Origin: a bacterium BMS3Bbin02
GTDB lineage: Bacteria; Actinomycetota; Acidimicrobiia; Spongiisociales; UBA5794
NCBI GenBank assembly: GCA_002898115.1
Contig: BDTL01000252.1
Span: forward strand, 1 to 7,250
Length of the DNA stretch: 7,250 bases
Direction: 5' to 3'
Below the pieces are notes generated by a model that was given only the letters and a program-made list of their open reading frames with translations, was not told the DNA's origin and did no database searches. The translations under genes were made by a program, and so were the position numbers. This document shows, piece after piece, positions 1 through 5,972 of this stretch (within the stretch, counting starts at the first letter, position 1; each line of letters starts with the position of its first letter).

Positions 1-1
1 A

Positions 2-40
2 CAAGCTGATGCTGAGTTCCTGGCTGGGTGGTTGTCATGA
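2..40 (+). CDS. Possible C-terminal tail of an unknown plus-strand gene (partial)
   Basis: Frame 2 is open from the window edge and would encode a short tail ending in EFLAGWLS before a TGA at 38-40. The stop lies 4 nt before the strong hairpin at 45-83, as expected for a gene that converges on the minus-strand lipoprotein gene and shares its terminator. Twelve codons are too few to identify a family. The alternative is a minus-strand gene starting at the ATG at 38-36 (MTTTQPGTQHQL...), which could be the next transporter gene after the lipoprotein. No Shine-Dalgarno sequence supports that start, so the convergent reading is mildly preferred. Confidence 0.35.
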   Translation, partial: QADAEFLAGWLS

Positions 41-44
41 GATC

Positions 45-83
45 GGGTGGGGCCGACCGAACTCGGTTCGGTCGGCCCCACCC
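45..83. terminator. Perfect 18-bp hairpin, probable bidirectional terminator
   Basis: Bases 45-62 and 66-83 are exact reverse complements around a 3-nt loop (TCG), giving a very GC-rich 18-bp stem. It lies 16 nt past the stop of the minus-strand lipoprotein gene and 4 nt past a possible plus-strand stop at 40. Neither side has a real U-tract: TTAAATC follows on the plus strand and GATCTCATG on the minus strand. High-GC actinobacteria often use stems without U-tracts. An alternative is an mRNA-stabilising stem between the binding-protein gene and transporter genes further left. Confidence 0.75.
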
Positions 84-99
84 TTAAATCACTCGCTGT

Positions 100-1212
100 C
101 TACTGCGATACGCCCTTGACGAACCACTCCATGCCAAGCATCGAGCCATCGTCCATACAAGAGCCGGCTGCGACCTGCTCGGTACCGTCGCCATCAACGA
201 TCGGACCGCAGAAGACGTCAGTGGTTCCGGCCTGGAACTCCGCCATCTTTGCGGTAATCGTGTCCTGGGTTTCCTGAGAGACCCTGTCCGAGAACGGTGC
301 AAGGCTGATGATGCCGTCGTCGAGACCACCCCAGTACGACTCACTACCGTCGTAGGTGCCTGCCATCAATGCGTCAATGATCGAGATGTATTTCACTCCC
401 CAATCCCAAACCGGACCGGTCAAGACAGAGTCGCCAACGATCTGGGAGAGATCCGAGTTATACGATATCGATACAGCACCGGCTGCCTGAGCGGCCTTCT
501 GAGGTTCGGTCGTGTCCTGGTGCTGAGCGATGACGTCAGCGCCCGCGGCCAACAGTGCCTCGGCTGCTTCCTTCTCGGTCGGAGGATCGAACCAGGTGTT
601 GGTCCATACCACGCGAACGTCGACGTCAGGGTTCACCGACTGGGCGCCGAGAGTGAACGCATTGATGCCGCGGATGACCTCCGGGATTGGGAATGCGGCC
701 ACGTAGCCGAGGATATTCGACTCGGTTGCGGCACCGGCGGCTATGCCTGAGAGGTACCGCGGCTGATACATGCGACCAAACACCGTCGATACGTTCGGTG
801 CATTCTTGAAGCCCGAAATATGTACGAACTGCGTATCGGGGAATTCGGCAGCAACGGTGATCGTCGGATCCATGTATCCGAACGATGTCGCAATGATGAG
901 ATCAAAACCCTTGTTGGCGAAGTCACGGATCACGCGCTCAGAGTCCGGACCCTCGGCGACGTTCTCGATAAACGTCGTCTCGACCTTGTTACCGAACTTC
1001 GCTTCGACAGCCTCGCGCCCTAGATCGTGTTGAAACGTCCAACCCAGGTCGCCGATCGGTGCCACATATACGAAAGCGACTTTCATCGGCTCTTCCGCCG
1101 GACCACCGTCACCTGCTTCTGCTGCTGTCGTGGTGGTCTCAGCAGTTCCACCACCGCACGCCGCGGCAACAACTGCAAGCACCGCAATCAGTGCAAACAA
1201 CTTCCTCTTCAT
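100..1212 (-). CDS. BMP/PnrA-family purine-type substrate-binding lipoprotein of an ABC transporter
   Basis: A 370-residue extracytoplasmic binding protein that should capture a nucleoside or purine base for an ABC importer. A lipoprotein signal (MKRKLF, a hydrophobic run, then AAAC with Cys19 as the likely lipidated residue) leads into a Gly/Thr/Ala-rich linker at about 20-42. The BMP domain (PF02608 type) runs from about 43 to 366. The segments VAFVYVAPIGDLGW (45-58), the FGYMDPT region (111-117) and FPIPEVIRGIN (174-184) closely match, from memory, a Brucella protein annotated as purine-binding. Trp58, Trp203, Trp207 and Trp269 are candidates for base stacking, and Cys335 and Cys352 could form a disulfide. 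The ATG at 1212 is chosen because the export signal starts there and AGAGGG lies 6 nt upstream; the frame stays open to 1311, but that extension would bury the signal peptide. No permease or ATPase gene is in the window. The gene is divergent from the catabolic operon. The exact ligand is inferred. Confidence 0.9.
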   Translation of the reverse strand: MKRKLFALIAVLAVVAAACGGGTAETTTTAAEAGDGGPAEEPMKVAFVYVAPIGDLGWTFQHDLGREAVEAKFGNKVETTFIENVAEGPDSERVIRDFANKGFDLIIATSFGYMDPTITVAAEFPDTQFVHISGFKNAPNVSTVFGRMYQPRYLSGIAAGAATESNILGYVAAFPIPEVIRGINAFTLGAQSVNPDVDVRVVWTNTWFDPPTEKEAAEALLAAGADVIAQHQDTTEPQKAAQAAGAVSISYNSDLSQIVGDSVLTGPVWDWGVKYISIIDALMAGTYDGSESYWGGLDDGIISLAPFSDRVSQETQDTITAKMAEFQAGTTDVFCGPIVDGDGTEQVAAGSCMDDGSMLGMEWFVKGVSQ

Positions 1213-1218
1213 CCCAAA

Positions 1219-1224
1219 CCCTCT
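1219..1224 (-). promoter_or_regulatory. Ribosome binding site fixing the lipoprotein start
   Basis: The minus strand reads AGAGGG, 6 nt before the ATG at 1212-1210. The candidate upstream start at 1311 would put 33 non-signal residues ahead of the lipoprotein signal, so this site settles the start. Confidence 0.6.
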
Positions 1225-1294
1225 ATGTCCATGCCAGCAGACACTGGCGCCTGTTTCGTTTAAGCCGGATCGGTACGCCCGAACCGGTGCTCGC

Positions 1295-1300
1295 AGTGTA
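1295..1300 (-). promoter_or_regulatory. Candidate -10 element for the lipoprotein gene
   Basis: The minus strand reads GGATACACT, containing TACACT, which fits the actinobacterial TANNNT -10 pattern. It would give a 5' leader of roughly 75 nt. No recognisable -35 hexamer is found at the usual spacing, so this is a weak call. Confidence 0.22.
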
Positions 1301-1361
1301 TCCGCGCGCACCTATCGTTCGCTCGCCGCCCGCCAAGACCTTACACAGTTTCCGTGACGAG

Positions 1362-1387
1362 AGTTTGACATTTTGTTAATCTAGCTT
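1362..1387 (+). promoter_or_regulatory. Candidate promoter/operator for the purine operon
   Basis: This AT-rich stretch in an otherwise GC-rich divergent region contains TTGACA at 1365-1370 and two TANNNT-type hexamers (TAATCT 1377-1382, TAGCTT 1382-1387). The TTGACA is not at a normal distance from either hexamer, so it may not be a true -35. TTGACA-TTT-TGTTAA (1365-1379) is also an imperfect palindrome with 5 of 6 pairs; pairing resumes at 1362-1363 with 1381-1382 after one mismatch. Such a dyad over the promoter would suit a dimeric repressor, for example a GntR-type one, but no regulator gene is in the window. Confidence 0.35.
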
Positions 1388-1417
1388 TCAAGGGGACCCC
1401 AAAGAGAGGAAATATCA

Positions 1418-2365
1418 GTGCGACACATCACAGTCGGCGCCGCCCAGCTCGGGCCGATCGCCAGAGATGAGTCACGACCGGAGGTCGTCGCGCGGCTGCT
1501 TGCCCTCATGCGGGATGCCGCCGACCGTGGATGCGATTTGGTCGTCTTCCCCGAACTCGCACTGACGACATTCTTTCCACGGTGGGCCATCGATAACATC
1601 ACCGATGCCGACCACTGGTACGAGACCGAAATGCCGGGTCCCGACACTCAACCGCTCTTCAACGAAGCCGCCCTGCTTGGTATCGGCTTCTGCCTCGGGT
1701 ACGCCGAACTGTCGGAAGACGACGCGGGTGTAACCCATCGTCGCAATATCTACCTGCTCGTCGGCAAAGATGGCGAGACGATCGCCAAGTTCAACAAGGT
1801 CCACATACCCGGGCACGAAGAGTCCGAGTCGTGGCGGCCGTTCCAACACCTTGAGCGCTACTACTTCGAAGCCGGCGATGACGGATTCGGCGTGTGGAGG
1901 GCGTTTGGGGGCAACATCGGTATGGCGATCTGCAACGATCGGCGCTGGCCGGAGACCTATCGGGAGATGGGCCTCCAGGGTGTTGAAATGGTCCTCATCG
2001 GATACAACACCCCGCTGCATTACGCCCCCGACCCGACTCAGAACGCGCTCGCCGGATTCCACAACCACCTCGTCATGCAGTCCGGCGCCTATCAGAATGG
2101 AACATTCGTGGTTGGTGTCGCCAAGGGTGGTATCGAAGAAGGCGTCGACTCACTCGCCCAGACCGTGATTATCGCCCCATCAGGCCAGATCATTGCACAA
2201 GCGATCACCACGGGTGATGAACTGATAGTCGCCCGGTGCGACCTCGATTTCTGCAAGACCTATACCGATACCCTTTTCGATTTCGAGCACTACCGGATGC
2301 CCGAGCACTACCAACGAATATCAAACCAACGCGGAGTGACTCCACCGGAAGGGGATGCAGAGTGA
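1418..2365 (+). CDS. N-carbamoyl-D-amino-acid-type amidohydrolase (nitrilase superfamily)
   Basis: A 315-residue cytoplasmic enzyme predicted to hydrolyse an N-carbamoyl (ureido) compound to the free amine, ammonia and CO2. The whole chain is a carbon-nitrogen hydrolase domain with the Glu-Lys-Cys triad: Glu46 in VFPELALTTFFPRW, Lys127 in FNKVHIPGH and Cys172 in AICNDRRWPE. His129, His144 and His215 also fall where Agrobacterium D-carbamoylase has conserved histidines, and length and segment order match that enzyme (about 304 residues) almost end to end, from memory. The start is GTG, with AGAGAGGA at 1403-1410 and a 7-nt gap. It is the first gene of the operon, and its TGA overlaps the next GTG by 4 nt. 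In a purine operon its likely substrate is a ureido intermediate after ring opening. A hydantoin/D-amino-acid role is the alternative, although no hydantoinase is visible here. Confidence 0.9.
   Translation: MRHITVGAAQLGPIARDESRPEVVARLLALMRDAADRGCDLVVFPELALTTFFPRWAIDNITDADHWYETEMPGPDTQPLFNEAALLGIGFCLGYAELSEDDAGVTHRRNIYLLVGKDGETIAKFNKVHIPGHEESESWRPFQHLERYYFEAGDDGFGVWRAFGGNIGMAICNDRRWPETYREMGLQGVEMVLIGYNTPLHYAPDPTQNALAGFHNHLVMQSGAYQNGTFVVGVAKGGIEEGVDSLAQTVIIAPSGQIIAQAITTGDELIVARCDLDFCKTYTDTLFDFEHYRMPEHYQRISNQRGVTPPEGDAE
2347..2354 (+). promoter_or_regulatory. Ribosome binding site fixing the GTG start of the molybdenum hydroxylase
   Basis: GGAAGGGG lies 7 nt before GTG at 2362, inside the last codons of the carbamoylase gene. 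This supports the GTG at 2362 over the in-frame ATG at 2236, which would add 42 unrelated residues and overlap the upstream gene by 130 nt. Confidence 0.65.
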
Positions 2366-4941
2366 GTGAAACTACACGACTGACAGTCAATGGGGTGCAG
2401 GTCGAGGTCTCATCGGACCACCCGCATCTCCTGGCCGCCCTCCGTGAAGAACTTGGACTCACAGCAGCCAAAGACGGTTGTGCGCCGTCCGGACAGTGCG
2501 GGGCCTGTACCGTTCTTGTCAACGGCAAGGCCAGAGTGTCCTGCCAAACATCGCTTGAGAAGGCGGCGGGGTTGGACGTGACGACCCTGGAGGGGTTCGA
2601 CACCGAGGAGCGAAACCGGCTCGCCAACGCGTTCGCAAGCACCGGCGCCCTGCAGTGCGGATTCTGCACACCGGGCATTCTGGTGCGAACCAAAGCACTC
2701 CTCGACCAAAAGGGCTCTGCCCTGGAACGCCGATCAGCAGCGGCACGCATGGGTGCACACCTCTGTCGGTGCACCGGATACAACAGCATCCTTGATGCTG
2801 TTGACATGCTTGCGGCCGGAGCGGTGCCGATGCCTAAGCTCTCAGGCTCCATCGGGGGTAACGGCGCAAAGTACGAAGCGATCGAACTCGCCCTCGGCGA
2901 TCGCGGCTATGTGGATGACATGAGTGTTCCCGACATGCTGCATGGAGCCCTCCGGCTGACCGACCACTCTCGGGCCGACGTTATTTCGATCGACACGTCG
3001 GCGGCCCTTGCAGTGCCGGGAGTTGAAGCGGTCTATACAGGCGCCGATGTACCCGGGGAGACGTTTGTCGGCATCATCTACACCGACTGGCCGGTGTTCA
3101 TCCCAATCGGCGGCAGAACGTCTTACTACGGCGACGTGCTCGCGATCGTGGTGGCCGATAGTCCAACAACGGCGCGTAACGCCGCGGATCTCATCGACAT
3201 TGAATACTCAGTACTCGACCCGATTGTTGACCCGGCCGTTGCAGTCGCGAACGACGACGACCTCGCTGTATGGAAGTCGACAACAAACACCTTGTCGGTG
3301 AGCGCCTACGTGCGGGGGGATTTCGAGAACGCCTTCACAGCATCACCGCACAGGGTGTCCGAGCGATTCGTGACCCAACGGGTCGAGCATGCGTTCCTCG
3401 AACCCGAGTCGACCCTGGCTGTGCCAACCGACGACGGTGGACTCATGGTGTACTCCGGCGGGCAGGGCATCTGGGACGACCGCAACCAGATCGCTTCGAT
3501 TCTCAAGGTCGATCCCGCGACGGTCACCGTCGAGCTCGTCTCGAACGGCGGCGCGTTCGGCGGAAAGGAGGACATGTCTAACCAGGGTCAGACCGCGCTT
3601 GCAGCGCACCTACTCGGACGACCCGTGAAATGCACTCTGACGCGTGAACAGTCGTTGCGGATGCACCCCAAACGTCACCCCATCACCATCGACCTTGACG
3701 TCGCGTGCGACGAGGACGGGAAGCTGACTGCGCTCAGAGCCCGGATGCTTGGCGACTCCGGACCATACGCATCAGTGGGGATGAAAGTTCTCGAACGGGC
3801 AGCAGGACACGCCTCCGGACCCTATGTCGTAGACAACATCGACGTGCGCGCGGTCGCCGCTCGGACGAACAATCCGGTCTGTGGTGCGTTCCGTGGTTTC
3901 GGCGCCAACCAGGCTCAGTTCGCCATGGAAGGAGCCCTCGACCGGCTCGCGGAGCTGGCGGGTGTCGACCGTCTCGAGATACGACGTCGCAACGCCATCT
4001 CACCAGGCGTGATCTGGGGCCCGGGACAACGCATGGATGACGGATCCGCGGGAGTTCTCGCCTGTATCGATGCCGTACAGCCGGCGTACGACGCGGCGAT
4101 GGCCGCCGGCAAAGCGGTCGGAATCGGAGTCGCTCTCAAGAACTCGGGACTCGGCAATGGGTTCCTCGAGATCGGCAGGGCCATCGTCCGCTACAACGAG
4201 GATGACACAATCGAGGTACGTCACTGTTGGACGGAGATGGGTCAGGGAGTTCACACTGTTGCGCTCCAGATTGCCGGCGAGGAGCTCGGGGTCGATCCCG
4301 AAAGGATTCGCGTCATCGTTGACACGACCCGCGAGCTTGGAGCGGGTCAGACGACCGGATCTCGCGGCACGCTTATGACCGCAGGTTCGGTCGCGGCTGC
4401 GTGCAAGGCCGCCATCGCCGGCGGAAGACAGATCGGGGTCGACTACGAAGGCGAGTACCGCGTCGACTGGACGAACTCACTGGAAGAAAACGCTCCCGAT
4501 CCAATCCTCCACGCTGCGTTCGGGTACGCCGCCCAGGTTGTGATCGCCGATCGCGAAACCGGCGAGATAGAGAAAGTTGTTGCAGCCCACGATGTTGGTC
4601 GAGTCATGAACCCGACACTGTGCAAGGGACAGGTCGAGGGCGCCGTGCATATGGGCCTTGGGTACGCATTGACTGAGGAGTTCCCGACGGATGAACTTGG
4701 TCGCCCCACCAACATGACACTGCGCAGCCTCGCGATCTTACGGGCGAAGGACATGCCGGAGGTCGAGACGATCCTTATCGAAGTTCCCCAACCCCGGTCA
4801 CCATATGGCGTGAAAGGTGTTGGCGAGATCGGGTTGGTGCCGACTGCGGGAGCGGTGGCGGGCGCGATGAAGATGGTAGACGGTGCCTGGAGAACCCGGC
4901 TACCGATCCAGGTACATCAGCCGCTGGGGTTCTCGTCATGA
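2362..4941 (+). CDS. xdhD: Fused two-domain molybdenum hydroxylase, selenium-dependent xanthine dehydrogenase/XdhD type
   Basis: An 859-residue oxidoreductase predicted to hydroxylate a purine (hypoxanthine or xanthine). The N-terminal plant-type [2Fe-2S] domain has Cys40, Cys46, Cys49 and Cys61; the second [2Fe-2S] domain has Cys99, Cys102, Cys135 and Cys137. From about 170 onward it is a molybdopterin-binding large domain with GGAFGGKE (397-403), AFRGFGANQ (509-517), TEMGQG (624-629) and GVKGVGEIGLVP (816-827). Glu403 and Arg511 match the purine-contacting Glu802 and Arg880 of bovine xanthine oxidase, and Glu822 is the expected catalytic base. The stretch from AAHDVGRVMNPTL (741-753) through GLGYALTEEFP to AILRAKDMPE (791-800) resembles clostridial selenium-dependent xanthine dehydrogenases and E. 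coli XdhD (956 residues), from memory. No FAD domain is fused or adjacent, so electrons need a separate acceptor. The GTG start overlaps the carbamoylase stop, and the TGA overlaps the next ATG. Selenium dependence and the exact substrate are not shown by sequence. Confidence 0.88.
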   Translation: MSETTRLTVNGVQVEVSSDHPHLLAALREELGLTAAKDGCAPSGQCGACTVLVNGKARVSCQTSLEKAAGLDVTTLEGFDTEERNRLANAFASTGALQCGFCTPGILVRTKALLDQKGSALERRSAAARMGAHLCRCTGYNSILDAVDMLAAGAVPMPKLSGSIGGNGAKYEAIELALGDRGYVDDMSVPDMLHGALRLTDHSRADVISIDTSAALAVPGVEAVYTGADVPGETFVGIIYTDWPVFIPIGGRTSYYGDVLAIVVADSPTTARNAADLIDIEYSVLDPIVDPAVAVANDDDLAVWKSTTNTLSVSAYVRGDFENAFTASPHRVSERFVTQRVEHAFLEPESTLAVPTDDGGLMVYSGGQGIWDDRNQIASILKVDPATVTVELVSNGGAFGGKEDMSNQGQTALAAHLLGRPVKCTLTREQSLRMHPKRHPITIDLDVACDEDGKLTALRARMLGDSGPYASVGMKVLERAAGHASGPYVVDNIDVRAVAARTNNPVCGAFRGFGANQAQFAMEGALDRLAELAGVDRLEIRRRNAISPGVIWGPGQRMDDGSAGVLACIDAVQPAYDAAMAAGKAVGIGVALKNSGLGNGFLEIGRAIVRYNEDDTIEVRHCWTEMGQGVHTVALQIAGEELGVDPERIRVIVDTTRELGAGQTTGSRGTLMTAGSVAAACKAAIAGGRQIGVDYEGEYRVDWTNSLEENAPDPILHAAFGYAAQVVIADRETGEIEKVVAAHDVGRVMNPTLCKGQVEGAVHMGLGYALTEEFPTDELGRPTNMTLRSLAILRAKDMPEVETILIEVPQPRSPYGVKGVGEIGLVPTAGAVAGAMKMVDGAWRTRLPIQVHQPLGFSS

Positions 4942-5960
4942 GCGATAACACGACACCGGGACTCGTCTGCGGACATCACCACCTGTACTCGGCACTCGCA
5001 CGCGGCATGCCCGCGCCGCCGGAGACCCCGACTACTTTCCTCGGGATTCTCGAACAGGTGTGGTGGCGTCTCGATGCCGCACTCGACATGGACATGATTC
5101 GTTGGTCAGCCATGCTCGGCGCGCTGGAAGCGCTCGAAGCAGGTACAACGTGCATTGTGGATCACCATGCATCACCGAACGCCATAGAGGGATCGCTCGA
5201 CGTGATTGCGCAGGCGTGCGCCGAAGTCGGAGTGCGAGTCGCCTGCGCGTACGAGGTCACCGACCGCCACGGGCTCGACGGCGCACGGCGCGGTCTCGAA
5301 GAAAATGAACGTTTCATTCGGGCTGGTGGCCGCGGGTATGTTGGCGCCCACGCATGTTTCACGCTGTCAGATGATTCGCTCGAATCGGTTGCCGGGCTTG
5401 CCCGGGACCTCGGTGTCGGCGTACATATCCATGTCGCCGAGGGTCCCGAGGACAGTGACGGACCGCGCCGCGTCGAACCGTTTGCCGCCGATGACTGGCT
5501 GATCGCACACGCAGTGCATCTGGACCGGCCGCTTAACGGCACCGTCCTCCACAACGCCGAGTCGAACATGAACAATGCCGTCGGGTACGGGAATCCTGCG
5601 GCTCTCTCGAACCGGGTAGTACTTGGTACAGACGGAATCGGGGGCAACATGATCCAATCGTTTCGCGCCGCCTTCATCCGACACCGCGCCGCTGATGTGA
5701 CAGCCAGCCCCGAAACAGCCTGGGGGTGGCTTGAGAATGGATGGGACCTGTTTCCCGAAGCGAGAGACGACATCGTGACATGGTCCTACGACACGATGGA
5801 CCCGTGGCACCTCGCGTACTCCCCGGGCGGCGTGCGCCCGCTGACGGTCGTGATCGATGGTGAGTTGGTGCTCGACAACGGAGAGGCCACCCGAGTCGAC
5901 GCGAACGAGGTTCGCGCCAAGGCTGCGGAGCAAGCCGCCCGACTCCACGCCCGACTCTAA
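4938..5960 (+). CDS. ssnA: SsnA-type metal-dependent amidohydrolase lacking the N-terminal beta-domain
   Basis: A 340-residue TIM-barrel amidohydrolase/deaminase. Predicted metal ligands are all present: His13 and His15 (CGHHHLYS), the His163/His165 pair (VHIHVAE), His191 (IAHAVHL) and Asp232 (LGTDGIGGNM). LYSALARG (16-23), WWRLDAALD (42-50), VDHHASP (74-80), and SNMNNAVGY (209-217) closely follow E. coli SsnA (about 442 residues), recalled from memory. The HxH lies only 13 residues from the start, so the usual 60 or so residues that help form the beta-sandwich are missing. Loops after His165, after His191 and before DDIVTW are also short. The reading frame upstream is open inside xdhD but encodes nothing like the missing domain. 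The ATG overlaps the xdhD stop (ATGA), with a weak GGGG at 4926-4929. In E. coli, ssnA sits beside ygfK. Its role in urate/purine breakdown is supported by cluster membership, and its substrate is unknown to me. Guanine-deaminase-like activity is an alternative. Confidence 0.85.
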   Translation: MSDNTTPGLVCGHHHLYSALARGMPAPPETPTTFLGILEQVWWRLDAALDMDMIRWSAMLGALEALEAGTTCIVDHHASPNAIEGSLDVIAQACAEVGVRVACAYEVTDRHGLDGARRGLEENERFIRAGGRGYVGAHACFTLSDDSLESVAGLARDLGVGVHIHVAEGPEDSDGPRRVEPFAADDWLIAHAVHLDRPLNGTVLHNAESNMNNAVGYGNPAALSNRVVLGTDGIGGNMIQSFRAAFIRHRAADVTASPETAWGWLENGWDLFPEARDDIVTWSYDTMDPWHLAYSPGGVRPLTVVIDGELVLDNGEATRVDANEVRAKAAEQAARLHARL

Positions 5961-5966
5961 GGAAGG
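5961..5966 (+). promoter_or_regulatory. Ribosome binding site of the ygfK homologue
   Basis: GGAAGG directly follows the ssnA TAA and sits 6 nt before the ATG at 5973. It favours this start over the second in-frame ATG at 5982. Confidence 0.65.
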
Positions 5967-5972
5967 CCCGAG

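Noticed and set aside
1213..1311. In-frame N-terminal extension of the BMP lipoprotein by 33 residues
   Set aside because: It would bury the lipoprotein signal peptide, while the ATG at 1212 has AGAGGG at good spacing.
1213..1417. Purine riboswitch in the divergent intergenic region
   Set aside because: No three-way-junction pattern with the conserved purine-aptamer core could be recognised on either strand.
1472..2068. 198-codon minus-strand frame opposite the carbamoylase
   Set aside because: It is a mirror of a confident gene with no recognisable domain or ribosome binding site.
2236..2361. ATG start 42 codons upstream of the molybdenum hydroxylase
   Set aside because: It overlaps the carbamoylase by 130 nt and adds residues unlike the [2Fe-2S] domain. 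GTG at 2362 has a good ribosome binding site and a standard 4-nt overlap.
4400..4515. Shortened segment in the hydroxylase between the AACKAA helix and HAAFGYAA
   Set aside because: The stretch looks shorter than in bovine xanthine oxidase, but the related XdhD/selenium-dependent family also seems short here, and the frame is continuous. There is no sign of damage.
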